From Oceanimonas baumannii (lineage in GTDB: Bacteria; Pseudomonadota; Gammaproteobacteria; Enterobacterales; Aeromonadaceae), in contig NZ_NQJF01000003.1 of the NCBI RefSeq assembly GCF_002245495.1, positions 248,001 through 312,000 on the forward strand: DNA of 64,000 nt, given 5' to 3'. How positions within the stretch are numbered: the first letter of the stretch is position 1; each line of letters begins with the position of its first letter. Of the stretch, positions 35,581-44,347 are shown piece by piece. The position numbers and the translations under genes are program-made. The notes beneath the pieces were generated by a model. The model made no database searches, was not told the DNA's origin, and was given only the letters and a program-made list of their open reading frames with translations.

Positions 35581-35602
35581 AACTGGCCTGCAAAGGCCAG
35601 TT
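35581..35602. promoter_or_regulatory. Hairpin in the leader of the SulP gene
   Basis: AACTGGCCT and AGGCCAGTT form a perfect 9-bp stem with the stable tetraloop GCAA, 33 nt upstream of the SulP start. No T run follows on the plus strand, so it may act in the 5' leader rather than as a terminator. Confidence 0.5.
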
Positions 35603-35635
35603 CTTCCCGTTCAATGGAACCAGGAGACAATTCCT

Positions 35636-37417
35636 ATGCCTGAGCCGACGGCCGGCTATTTTTCACGAGTTCAGCGTCTGTTGCCCTTTCTCAGCTGGTG
35701 GCCCCTGGTCAATCCGGCCAGTCTGCGGGCCGATGCCCAGTCCGGGCTGACCAACGCCATTGTGGTGCTGCCCCAAGGAGTGGCCTATGCGCTGATCGCC
35801 GGACTGCCACCGGAATACGGCCTGTACGCTGCCATTATTCCCGCCGTGATCGCGGCTCTTTTCGGATCCTCCTGGCACCTTATCTCCGGCCCGACCGCCG
35901 CCATGTCGGTGGTGGTATTCACCTCGGTCAGCCCGCTGGCCGAGCCTGGCACTGCTGCCTTTATTGCCCTGGCGCTGACCCTGACCCTGATGAAGGGGGT
36001 ATTTCAGCTGATGCTGGCCCTCGCCCGGCTGGGGGTACTGGTGAACTTTGTCTCACAGTCGGTGGTAATCGGGTTTACTGCCGGAGCCGCCGTGGTGATC
36101 GCATCCAGTCAGTTGCCGGCCCTGTTCGGTATTGCCATCGAGAAGAACGGCGGTGTCACCGGTACCTGGTGGCAGTTGCTGCACCACCTGGGAGAAGTAA
36201 ACTATTACAGTTTGTCGGTGGCGCTGTTTACCGTGGCGGTGTGTGTGACCGTCAAGCGCTGGCGGCCACGCTGGCCCAACATGCTGATCGCCCTGGCGCT
36301 GGCCAGTGTTCTGGCGATCATCATTGACCCGCATCACTCTCATATCGCCCTGGTAGGCGCCATTCCTTCCGGCCTGCCCCCCTTAAGCCTGCCCGACTTC
36401 AGTCTGGCCAGCATCAGTGCACTGGCTCCGGGAGCGTTGGCCATCAGCCTGCTGGGGCTGGTGGAGGCCGCCGCCATTTCCCGGGCCATTGCCAGCCGCT
36501 CTCACCAGCGCCTGGACGACAACCAGGAATTTGTCGGCCAGGGACTGTCGAATATCGTCGGTGCCTTTTTCTCCTGCTATGCCTCATCAGGCTCCTTCAG
36601 CCGCTCCGGTATCAACTATACCTCCGGAGCCCGTACCCCGATGGCGGCGATCTTCGCGTCCGGCTTTCTGCTGCTCATCGTACTGCTGATCCCCGGCATT
36701 ACCACCTGGTTACCTCGCCCGGCAATGGCCGGCCTGCTGCTGGTGGTGGCCTGGAACCTGATCGACTTTCATCATATCCGGCTGATCATCAGCGGCTCCC
36801 GTTCCGAGACCACCGTGCTCATTGCAACCTTCGCCGCCACCCTGCTGGTCGAGCTGGAGTTTGCCATTTATACCGGGGTCATCTTATCGCTGGTGTTCTA
36901 CCTCAAACGAACCTCCACCCCGCGGGTGGTTTCGATTTTGCCCGATCCCGACAGCAAACATCCGTTGTTCGTCAACGCCGAACGCCGCCGACTGCCCTAC
37001 TGCCCCCAGTTGCGGGTGATCCGCATTGAGGGCTCACTGTTCTTTGGTGCCGTCAACCATGTACAGGAATATCTGCAGACCATCCGCGAGCCCCGGCTGC
37101 TGATAGTGGGTAACGGTATCAACTTTGTGGACATGGTGGGTGCCGACATGCTGGTGCAGGAGGCTGAACGCCGGCGCGAATTGGGAGGAAATCTGTACTT
37201 GTGCAACCTGCGCGAGGGGGTTCTGCGGTTTCTGCTGAGAAACCACCGGCTCGACGATATCCGGCGGGATCATGTGTTTATCAACAAGGGACAGGCCATT
37301 CACCGCATTTATGATCAGCTGGATGCCGAGGTGTGCCGCACCTGTACCGCTCGTATTTTCCGGGAGTGCCATATCCGGCCGCCGGGACAACATGCCGCAG
37401 TAAAAGAAAATGGCTGA
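35636..37417 (+). CDS. SulP family inorganic anion transporter with STAS domain
   Basis: A 593-residue protein. The N-terminal 400 residues form the membrane domain, with the SulP signature near PEYGLYAAIIPAVIAALFGS and the GPTAAMSVV loop. The C-terminal STAS domain follows (about 440-560, starting RVIRIEGSLFFGAVNHV). It ends with CRTCTARIFRECH, a cysteine-rich tail. SulP proteins carry sulfate, bicarbonate, dicarboxylates or related anions; which one is not clear here. The start at 35636 has an AGGAGA site; a frame open upstream is antisense to the aldehyde dehydrogenase-like gene. A CobS-like gene follows after 112 bp. Confidence 0.88.
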   Translation: MPEPTAGYFSRVQRLLPFLSWWPLVNPASLRADAQSGLTNAIVVLPQGVAYALIAGLPPEYGLYAAIIPAVIAALFGSSWHLISGPTAAMSVVVFTSVSPLAEPGTAAFIALALTLTLMKGVFQLMLALARLGVLVNFVSQSVVIGFTAGAAVVIASSQLPALFGIAIEKNGGVTGTWWQLLHHLGEVNYYSLSVALFTVAVCVTVKRWRPRWPNMLIALALASVLAIIIDPHHSHIALVGAIPSGLPPLSLPDFSLASISALAPGALAISLLGLVEAAAISRAIASRSHQRLDDNQEFVGQGLSNIVGAFFSCYASSGSFSRSGINYTSGARTPMAAIFASGFLLLIVLLIPGITTWLPRPAMAGLLLVVAWNLIDFHHIRLIISGSRSETTVLIATFAATLLVELEFAIYTGVILSLVFYLKRTSTPRVVSILPDPDSKHPLFVNAERRRLPYCPQLRVIRIEGSLFFGAVNHVQEYLQTIREPRLLIVGNGINFVDMVGADMLVQEAERRRELGGNLYLCNLREGVLRFLLRNHRLDDIRRDHVFINKGQAIHRIYDQLDAEVCRTCTARIFRECHIRPPGQHAAVKENG

Positions 37418-37529
37418 TACAGCGCTGGCCATACGGCCGCAGCCAAACTGGCCCTGTTCAGGGTTCGGAGGCGGGTTAGAGTGTGTTAACACTTTGTTTA
37501 CTTTAGCCGTCGCCAGTGAGGCCAGTGCC

Positions 37530-38510
37530 ATGACCGATCTTCTTCACGACCATCCCAGCCGGTTGCGCCCGGTGCGCGAACTGTTCAACCTCGACGTGGA
37601 CATGCAGGTTCCTGTGTTCGAACACAGAGACGAACACGTGCCCGACATTGACCCCAGCTATTGCTTCAATCCGGATGTGACCCTGGCCATTCTGGCAGGC
37701 TTTACCCGCAACCGCCGGGTGCTGCTTCAGGGCCTGCATGGCACCGGCAAGTCCACCCACATTGAGCAGGTAGCAGCCCGCCTTAACTGGCCCTGTGTGC
37801 GGGTTAACCTCGACGGCCACATCAGCCGTCTGGATCTGGTGGGCAAGGACACCATAGTGCTGGAAGAAGGCAAGCAAATCACCCGCTTTCAGGAAGGCAT
37901 TGTCCCTTGGGCGCTGCGCCGGCCGGTGGCATTGATCTTTGACGAGTTCGACGCCGGCCGTCCGGATGTGATGTTCGTTATTCAACGCATCCTGGAACAG
38001 GACGGCAAATTTACCCTGCTCGACCAGAACCAGGTGATCACCCCCAATCCTAACTTTCGCCTGTTCGCCACCGCCAACACCGTGGGTCTGGGCAATGTGA
38101 CCGGTCTGTACCACGGCACCCAGCAGATCAATCAGGCCCAGATGGATCGCTGGAACATCGTCGCCAAGCTAGACTATCTGCCCCGGGAAGACGAAATTCA
38201 GATCGTTCAGGGCAAAGTACCCCGCTATAACGACGCCCGCGGCCATGAGCTGATAAGTCGTATGGTAGCGGTAGCCGAACTCACCCGGGCCGGTTTTGCT
38301 GCCGGGGATCTGTCCACTCTGATGTCACCCCGTACACTGATTGCCTGGGCTGAAAACACCGAGATCTTCAATGATGCCGCATTGGCATTCCGGCTGTCAT
38401 TTCTCAACAAATGTGACGAGGCCGAGCGGCCACTGGTGGCCGAGTATTACCAGCGTTGCTTCGATGAGGAGCTTATCGAGCCCCAGGCCCTGCAATTGAC
38501 GGCGATCTGA
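37530..38510 (+). CDS. CobS-like AAA+ ATPase
   Basis: A 326-residue AAA+ protein closely resembling the cobaltochelatase subunit CobS. Walker A is GLHGTGKST (about 69-77), Walker B is LIFDEFDAG, and the FATANTVGLG and YHGTQQINQAQMDRW segments match CobS as I know it. With CobT and CobN it would insert cobalt into hydrogenobyrinate a,c-diamide. CobN is not in the window and no cobalamin genes are nearby, so the pair may work on another target in the manner of MoxR/VWA chaperone systems. The CobT-like gene starts 4 nt after its stop. A GTGTTAACAC palindrome lies at 37483-37492 upstream. Confidence 0.85.
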   Translation: MTDLLHDHPSRLRPVRELFNLDVDMQVPVFEHRDEHVPDIDPSYCFNPDVTLAILAGFTRNRRVLLQGLHGTGKSTHIEQVAARLNWPCVRVNLDGHISRLDLVGKDTIVLEEGKQITRFQEGIVPWALRRPVALIFDEFDAGRPDVMFVIQRILEQDGKFTLLDQNQVITPNPNFRLFATANTVGLGNVTGLYHGTQQINQAQMDRWNIVAKLDYLPREDEIQIVQGKVPRYNDARGHELISRMVAVAELTRAGFAAGDLSTLMSPRTLIAWAENTEIFNDAALAFRLSFLNKCDEAERPLVAEYYQRCFDEELIEPQALQLTAI

Positions 38511-38513
38511 GCC

Positions 38514-40253
38514 ATGGCCAATAACAACCAAACCCCGGACCCGGCCGCCGAAGCGCGCCGTCAGCAACGGCTGGAGGAGCTCTGTGCGGCGTTGATACGC
38601 GCCCAGTCCGCTCAGCGGGAGGTACGCTACCGGGGCCACCGGCTGGAATGGCACGGCAAAGCCTATCCGCTGCGAGCCCCCCACCTGCAGCTGAACGCCC
38701 AGCAGGATGACTGGGGCTCCTGCCGGGGAGTGGCCGACGCCATTGCCCTGCGCCTGCTCCATCACGACACCGCCCTGCACCGGAGCCTGCTACCGGCACC
38801 GCCGGTCGCCCGGCTGGTGTTCGAGTTACTGGAGCAGCTCAGGGTGGAATCTCTGGTGCCGGGCCACCACCCGGGAAGCCGCCGCAACCTGCATTATCGC
38901 TTCAGCGTCTGGAGCAACCGTTTTCTGGCTTCAGGCCAGACCGAAAGCCATCTGGGGCTGCTGCTGTTCACCCTGTCGATGATGAGTTGGGTGCAACTGG
39001 GTGGAGGCCCCATCGATGAAGGCACCGAGATGCTGATCGAATCCACCCGCATGTTTCTGCTGCGGGAAATTGGCCAGCCCTTTGGCCGGATCCGGCGATG
39101 CCGGGAAGATCAAGCCGCCTACGGCGAGCAGGCACGGGCCATTGCGCTCGCTGTGAACGAGCTGGTCGAGGATCTGCAGCAACAACTGGCCGAAGGCGAG
39201 CAGGATCAAAATGCGCTGGAAGAAATCGGCAACGGTTTTGGTCTGCTGCTGGATCTGGATGGCGACGGCGATCTGGGCAGCAGCCAGAGTGGAGGAGGCG
39301 CTGCTCGCGAGGGCAACAGCGAAGCCAGCTACCGCATATTTACCAGTCAGTACGACAAGGAATGGCTGGCTGCCAAAAAGGTACGCCCAGAACTGTTGAT
39401 CCGGCTGCGTCAGCAACTGGATCAGCGCATTCGTGAGCAGGGGCTCAACCTCAACGGCCTGACCAAAAAACTGCGCCGGCTGCTGGCCCGCCCTCACAAT
39501 GACGGCTGGCGTTTCGGTGAAGAAGAGGGCCACCTCGACGGCCGCAGGCTATCGACCCTGGTGACCAGCCATGCCGACCGCCGGGTGTTCAAGCAGCCCA
39601 GAGACGAATGGCGGGCCGATGCGGCGGTGACCATTCTGGTAGACAACTCCGGCTCCATGCGTAACCACATGGAACATATCGCCATGCTTGTCGATCTGCT
39701 GGTGCAGGGGCTGGAGCGCACCGGTGCGCGCACCGAGGTGCTCGGTTTTACCACCGGCCACTGGAACGGCGGCAAACCGCTCAAGGACTGGCAACGCCGG
39801 GGACAGCCGGCCAATCCGGGCCGGCTCAACGAACGCTGTCACCTGATCTACAAAAATACCGAGACCCCCTGGAGACGCGCCAGGCAAAGCCTAGCCGCTC
39901 TGCTTAAAGGGGACATGTTCCGGGAAGGACTGGACGGCGAGGCACTGCTGTGGGCCGAGCAACGGCTGCTGGCCGAAGACGTCAATGAACGCCTGCTGCT
40001 GGTGATTTCCGACGGCTGCCCCATGGACACAGCCACCCGCCAGGCTAACGAACAGGATATTCTCGACAGTCACCTGATGGCGGTCGCCGATCGAATTGAC
40101 CAGGATCCGCGCATTCGGCTATGTGCACTGGGCGTAGGGCTTGATCTGAGCCGGTACTACCGTCATAACCAACTGCTGGATTTGGAGCAGGATCCGGATA
40201 ACCGGATTTTTGATGAAATTCTGATACTGCTGGGACGCGCCATGCGCGGCTGA
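38514..40253 (+). CDS. CobT-like protein with von Willebrand A domain
   Basis: A 579-residue partner of the CobS-like ATPase. The N-terminal 250 residues are helical, then comes an acidic low-complexity linker (about 240-270, DLDGDGDLGSSQSGGG) and a C-terminal VWA domain whose MIDAS motif DNSGSM is at about residue 376-381. This is the layout of CobT. CobS/CobT form a two-tier ring that remodels a client protein, the metal chelatase CobN in cobalamin synthesis. With no CobN nearby the client here is open. Same operon as the CobS-like gene. Confidence 0.83.
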   Translation: MANNNQTPDPAAEARRQQRLEELCAALIRAQSAQREVRYRGHRLEWHGKAYPLRAPHLQLNAQQDDWGSCRGVADAIALRLLHHDTALHRSLLPAPPVARLVFELLEQLRVESLVPGHHPGSRRNLHYRFSVWSNRFLASGQTESHLGLLLFTLSMMSWVQLGGGPIDEGTEMLIESTRMFLLREIGQPFGRIRRCREDQAAYGEQARAIALAVNELVEDLQQQLAEGEQDQNALEEIGNGFGLLLDLDGDGDLGSSQSGGGAAREGNSEASYRIFTSQYDKEWLAAKKVRPELLIRLRQQLDQRIREQGLNLNGLTKKLRRLLARPHNDGWRFGEEEGHLDGRRLSTLVTSHADRRVFKQPRDEWRADAAVTILVDNSGSMRNHMEHIAMLVDLLVQGLERTGARTEVLGFTTGHWNGGKPLKDWQRRGQPANPGRLNERCHLIYKNTETPWRRARQSLAALLKGDMFREGLDGEALLWAEQRLLAEDVNERLLLVISDGCPMDTATRQANEQDILDSHLMAVADRIDQDPRIRLCALGVGLDLSRYYRHNQLLDLEQDPDNRIFDEILILLGRAMRG

Positions 40254-40348
40254 AAATGGCTGTTACCAAAGCCATCAGCACAAACATAGAGTTAACACTT
40301 TTTTCACAAAATGAATATGTAAACTATTGAAATAAAATTGGTTTTATT

Positions 40349-40381
40349 CTGGACCCAGTGTGAAAACACAAGTGGCCCTAA
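40349..40381 (+). promoter_or_regulatory. TauR operator candidate upstream of TRAP genes
   Basis: Two direct half-sites, CTGGACCCAG (40349-40358) and GTGGCCCTAA (40372-40381), are 23 bp apart start to start. The same two-site layout and 23-bp period occur upstream of xsc and tauX. The half-sites resemble the CTGGACYTAA element reported for TauR in Rhodobacter. The 321-bp gap between the CobT-like and TRAP genes holds no other clear feature. Confidence 0.65.
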
Positions 40382-40574
40382 CCAATTTAACAGCCTCATT
40401 CAAAGATATTGTCAGGCTTTAGGATAAAGTCGGAATCAATCACCAGCCGTCCTGGCGGTTCCTTACAGGCCAGAACGGCATGATATGAAGGCAGTCTCAC
40501 GGAGTGTTCGCACTCTGTTATCACGGAAGGTAAACGCCCGGCCTCACCGGGCCACACAACTGGAGCAAGAAACC

Positions 40575-41588
40575 ATGATATTCAAGCAACGTTTTGTGAA
40601 ATCCCTGTCCCTCGCCCTTTGTTTTGGTGCCGCTATGGCCAGCCCACAGCTCCTGGCCAAGACCTTTCGGGTAGCGGTAGGTGACGGTGCTGGCGGCACT
40701 CAGCATGAACTCGGCAAGTCCTTTTCCGAGGAACTGAAACAACGTACCGAGGGCAAACACGACACCCAGCTGTTCCTTAACGGCCAGCTGGGTGACGAAC
40801 AGGCCACCGTCAACGACGCTTCCATGGGGCTGCTCGACTTCTCCATTCTGGCCATCAACAACATCACCCCCTTCTCCCCGTCCGTCGGTGTGCTGACCCT
40901 GCCCTATATGGTACAGAGCCTGGATGACGCCGTTACCCTGACCCAGGGCGAAGTGGGCCAGCAACTGGTGGACAACACCATTCGTGATGCCGGTGTGCGT
41001 ATTGTGGGCTGGGCCTATTCCGGCTTTCGTGTGCTGACCAATTCCAAGCAGCCGGTATCCAGCTTGGCCGATCTGGAAGGTCTGAAAATTCGAGTGCCCA
41101 ACAACGAAATCATGATCGATACCTACCGTGCCTGGGGCATCAACCCCACGCCCATGGCCTGGTCCGAAACCTTTACCGGCCTGCAGATGGGCGTGGTAGA
41201 CGGTCAGGACAACCCTTACATTACCGTCTCTGCCATGAAGTTCGATGAAGTGCAGAAATACATCACCAACATTCGCTACCTGTTCTCCATTGAGCCGCTG
41301 GTGATGTCAGAAGCCGTGTTCCAGGAACAGCCGGAAGACGTGCAGCAAGCCATTCTGGCGGCGGGCAAAGCCGCCACCGAGCACAGTGCTGAATGGCTAG
41401 TTGCCCAGGAAGACCGCATCAAGGCTGAACTGGTGGAAAACGGCATGGAAATCACCGAGCCCGCCAACGGCGAGCAGGAGTGGATCGACAAGGCTGTGAG
41501 CCAGGTCTGGCCCAAATACTACGACCAACTGGGTGGCAAGGAAAAACTGAACCAAATCCTGCAATCCCTGGGTCGTGACACCATCTAA
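40575..41588 (+). CDS. dctP: TRAP transporter substrate-binding protein (DctP family), probably taurine
   Basis: A 337-residue periplasmic binding protein. Residues 1-29 are a signal peptide (SLSLALCFGAAMASPQLLA, cleavage near LAK). The mature domain has the DctP-family motif SYSGFRVLTNSK variant (WAYSGFRVLTNSKQPV) with the conserved arginine for the carboxylate or sulfonate, and the NEIMIDTYRAWGINPTPM segment. The start at 40575 is set by the signal peptide and a GGAG site. Linked small and large permease genes and a universal stress protein follow, as in the taurine TRAP system TauKLM. The shared operator with xsc and tauX supports taurine as substrate; this remains inference. Confidence 0.88.
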   Translation: MIFKQRFVKSLSLALCFGAAMASPQLLAKTFRVAVGDGAGGTQHELGKSFSEELKQRTEGKHDTQLFLNGQLGDEQATVNDASMGLLDFSILAINNITPFSPSVGVLTLPYMVQSLDDAVTLTQGEVGQQLVDNTIRDAGVRIVGWAYSGFRVLTNSKQPVSSLADLEGLKIRVPNNEIMIDTYRAWGINPTPMAWSETFTGLQMGVVDGQDNPYITVSAMKFDEVQKYITNIRYLFSIEPLVMSEAVFQEQPEDVQQAILAAGKAATEHSAEWLVAQEDRIKAELVENGMEITEPANGEQEWIDKAVSQVWPKYYDQLGGKEKLNQILQSLGRDTI

Positions 41589-41607
41589 TCACCCCGCTCG
41601 ACCAGTC

Positions 41608-41630
41608 TGCCCCCGGCATGCTCGGGGGCA
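41608..41630 (+). promoter_or_regulatory. Intergenic hairpin after the binding protein gene
   Basis: TGCCCCCG and CGGGGGCA form an 8-bp stem with a 7-nt loop between dctP and dctQ, without a T run. Such hairpins commonly protect the abundant binding-protein message from 3' decay. Confidence 0.6.
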
Positions 41631-41654
41631 GCGTGTATCAGGGAGGAAACGGCC

Positions 41655-42275
41655 ATGTCCATTGGCACCACTATCTACCGCATTATCGACAATATCGAAC
41701 GGGTTATCTGCAGTAGCCTGCTTGCCACCTTTGTGGTGATCCTGTTCATACAAATTATCTCACGGCAGCTGTTCAACCATTCCATCGCCTGGAGCGAGGA
41801 ACTGTCTACCTATATGTTTGTGTGGTTTGTGTACTTCGGTGCCAGCTACGCGACCAAACTGGCGGCCCACAACCGGGTCACCTTTCAGTTCAAACTGTTT
41901 CCACCCCGAGTGGCGGTGTGGAGTGAGGCGCTGGCCGACCTGATCTGGGTGGGTTTCAACAGCTATTTTGTCTGGCTCAGCTATGACTTCGTGTTCAATA
42001 AAATGAATCTGTTCTGGAAATCCCAGACCCTCGGGTTTCCGATGAAATACGTTTACATGATCCTGCCCATAGCCTTTGCGCTGATGACCTTCCGCATTCT
42101 GCAGGTAAACTACTACAAGCTGGTCAAGGGCATTGACATTCGCGACCCCGAGTCGCTGGAAGTAGAAAAACTCATGGATTCAGCTCAGCAGTCTCAGGCC
42201 AACGGGCCAGCGTCACAAAACGATCCCAAGTCCCCCAGCCAAAACCGGGTAAAAGCGGGAGTCCATCATGGTTGA
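41655..42275 (+). CDS. dctQ: TRAP transporter small permease (DctQ family)
   Basis: A 206-residue protein with four transmembrane segments, including ICSSLLATFVVILFIQIISRQLF and the conserved WSEELSTYMFVWFVYFGASYA second segment. It is the small membrane subunit that pairs with the large permease. It has a long hydrophilic C-terminal tail (about 45 residues, rich in S, Q, N and K) beyond the usual end. It overlaps dctM by 8 nt. Confidence 0.92.
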   Translation: MSIGTTIYRIIDNIERVICSSLLATFVVILFIQIISRQLFNHSIAWSEELSTYMFVWFVYFGASYATKLAAHNRVTFQFKLFPPRVAVWSEALADLIWVGFNSYFVWLSYDFVFNKMNLFWKSQTLGFPMKYVYMILPIAFALMTFRILQVNYYKLVKGIDIRDPESLEVEKLMDSAQQSQANGPASQNDPKSPSQNRVKAGVHHG

Positions 42276-43611
42276 ATCATCCGTTGTCATGATCCTGTTC
42301 GGCAGCTTTCTGGTATTGCTGCTGCTGGGTGCCCCCATCAGCGTATCGCTGGGCGTGTCGGCACTGGCATCTTTCCTGTATCTGGGTGAAAACCCCATCA
42401 AATTCGTACAGATCGCCTTTACCTCGGTGGGCTCCTTTCCGCTGATGGCACTACCCGCCTTTATTCTGGCCGGTGCCCTGATGGAAGCCGCCGGTATTTC
42501 CAAACGTCTGGTAGATCTGGCAGAAAGTTTTGCCGGGCCCTTTACCGGCGGCATGTCGGCCGCTACCGTTATGGCCTGTATGTTCTTTGGCGCCATTTCT
42601 GGCTCCGGCCCGGCCACCACTGCCGCCGTGGGCATGCTGATGATCCCGGCGATGGTAGACCGAGGTTACAGCAAGGGATACGCATCTGCTATTACCGCCT
42701 CTTCCGGCGGCCTGGGCGTGGTCATTCCTCCTTCCATTCCCATGGTCATCTTCGGAATTTCCGCCATCGGCCTGATGCCGCCCCCCGAGGCCATTGCCGA
42801 GCACGGCCAGTTCCAGTCGGTATCGATACCCAAGCTGTTTATCGCCGGCTTTTTACCGGGCCTGGTGCTGTCCTGCGGTCTGCTGACCATGAACTATTTC
42901 CTGTGTAAAAAGCAGAACTACAGCGGTACCACCGACGGCTGGTCCGGTGCCAATATCCTGACCATGCTGCGCAAGGGTACCTGGTCGGTCCTGGCTCCCA
43001 TCGTGATCCTCGGGGGCATTTACAGTGGCCTGTTTACCCCCACTGAGTCGGCCATTGTCGCCATTTTCTATACCCTGTTTATCGGCTTTTTTGTGCACCG
43101 GGAGCTGAAGGTAAAAGATGTGCTGCGCTCACTGGAAACTACCACCTGGCTTACCGGCCGTGTACTGCTGATCCTGTTTACCGCCACCGTGTTCGGCCGG
43201 CTGCTGGTAGAGAACCAGATCCCGGCGATTGTAGCCTCGTCCATGCTGGAGATGACCAGTAACATTTATCTTATCTGGGCGCTGATCATCTTCTTCCTGC
43301 TGTTTGTGGGCATGTTCATGGAGACCCTGGCGGCCATCCTGATCCTCACGCCGGTACTGCTGCCGGTGGCTTACAGCTTAGGGATTGACCCGGTTCACTT
43401 CGGTATTGTAGTGGTGTGCTGCCTGTCCATCGGATTCCAGACCCCACCGCTGGGTGAAAACCTGTTTATTGCCTCGGGCGTCTCGGGCACCTCCATTGAG
43501 GAGATTTCTCTGCGGGCTCTGCCCTTTGCACTGACATCGGTAATAGCCGTGTTTATTATCGCCTTTGTACCGGAAATTACCCTGTTCCTGCCCGAGCTGC
43601 TCGGGTACTAG
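42268..43611 (+). CDS. dctM: TRAP transporter large permease (DctM family)
   Basis: A 447-residue membrane subunit with 12-13 segments. ALPAFILAGALMEAAGISKRLVDLA, split in the family's first re-entrant region, and FFGAISGSGPATTAAVG are signature motifs, as is GVVIPPSIPMVIFG. It forms the sodium-driven channel with DctQ. Translationally coupled to dctQ by an 8-nt overlap. A 9-bp inverted repeat with a 23-nt spacer (43630-43670) separates it from the stress protein gene. Confidence 0.94.
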   Translation: MVESSVVMILFGSFLVLLLLGAPISVSLGVSALASFLYLGENPIKFVQIAFTSVGSFPLMALPAFILAGALMEAAGISKRLVDLAESFAGPFTGGMSAATVMACMFFGAISGSGPATTAAVGMLMIPAMVDRGYSKGYASAITASSGGLGVVIPPSIPMVIFGISAIGLMPPPEAIAEHGQFQSVSIPKLFIAGFLPGLVLSCGLLTMNYFLCKKQNYSGTTDGWSGANILTMLRKGTWSVLAPIVILGGIYSGLFTPTESAIVAIFYTLFIGFFVHRELKVKDVLRSLETTTWLTGRVLLILFTATVFGRLLVENQIPAIVASSMLEMTSNIYLIWALIIFFLLFVGMFMETLAAILILTPVLLPVAYSLGIDPVHFGIVVVCCLSIGFQTPPLGENLFIASGVSGTSIEEISLRALPFALTSVIAVFIIAFVPEITLFLPELLGY

Positions 43612-43739
43612 CGACAATACCGCGCAATGCCGCTGGCCTGATCGGAATCAATACTTCGTCTGGCCAGCGGTATCATCATGATGTCATCGATCAGCTGCTA
43701 TGCTGGTCGCTTTAGGTTTCAGACAATGAGGAAATATCT

Positions 43740-44240
43740 ATGCTGCCGCAAGTCAACAGGATCCTGTATTGCACCGACCTGTCCAAAAACGCTTCCTATG
43801 CCTTTCAGTATGCCGTGTATCTGGCCAAGCAAACCGGAGCCGACATTCATATCCTCAAGGTAGTGGAAAAGCTGTCCGGCGACGAAAAGCTCACCCTGCA
43901 GTCCTATATTCTCAACCAGAGCAGCCGGGAAGAGTTTCTGCACCAGCGCCTGAATCAGGCCAAGACCCAATTGCAGGAACGTCAGGATTATTTCTGGGAA
44001 CATATCGCGCCGGAAGAAAAAGCCCTGCGTCCCAAAATCGTAAGCTGTGAGGTGGTGGAAGGTTATCCGGAACAGACCATTCTGCAGCGCTCGAAAGAAC
44101 TGGAATGCGATCTTATCATTATGGGTGCTCACGAAAAGGGCTGGCTGCAGACCCTGCTGGGCAGCGTGGCCAAAAACGTGCTGCGTGAATCGCGCATTCC
44201 CACCCTGATCGTCCCCCGCCCGGAAAAGACCCAGTCCTGA
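43740..44240 (+). CDS. Universal stress protein family, TRAP-associated
   Basis: A 166-residue single UspA domain. The N-terminus NRILYCTDLSKNASYAFQYA and the C-terminal nucleotide loop MGAHEKGWLQTLLGSVAKNV are typical. The second glycine of the usual G-x2-G-x9-G(S/T) ATP motif is glutamate here, so ATP binding may be altered. USP genes often sit next to TRAP genes; in Halomonas TeaD modulates the ectoine TRAP transporter TeaABC. It is separated from dctM by 128 bp with a hairpin. Confidence 0.87.
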   Translation: MLPQVNRILYCTDLSKNASYAFQYAVYLAKQTGADIHILKVVEKLSGDEKLTLQSYILNQSSREEFLHQRLNQAKTQLQERQDYFWEHIAPEEKALRPKIVSCEVVEGYPEQTILQRSKELECDLIIMGAHEKGWLQTLLGSVAKNVLRESRIPTLIVPRPEKTQS

Positions 44241-44259
44241 TCCCTCTTTGCCAGACTTT

Positions 44260-44347
44260 GTCACCCCCGCGCAAGCGGGGGGTCCATGTCACCGGCTTCA
44301 TCGATATTAACGCCGCTGCTCGTCTGTAATGGATTCCCGCCGTCGCG
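44260..44347 (+). repeat. REP-like dispersed repeat, copy A (interrupted by the IS element)
   Basis: It opens with a CCCCCGC-gcaa-GCGGGGG hairpin, continues GGTCCATGTCACCGGCTTCA, and ends in GGATTCCCGCCGTCGCG, where the IS element is inserted. The missing arm of the second hairpin, GCGGGAATGAC, is found on the far side at 45659-45670. Copy B at 45701-45790 is nearly identical over about 65 bp. Confidence 0.8.

Noticed and set aside
37530-40253. MoxR/VWA-type defence or phage-related module
   Set aside because: The proteins match CobS and CobT specifically, and no nuclease, protease or other defence gene is near.
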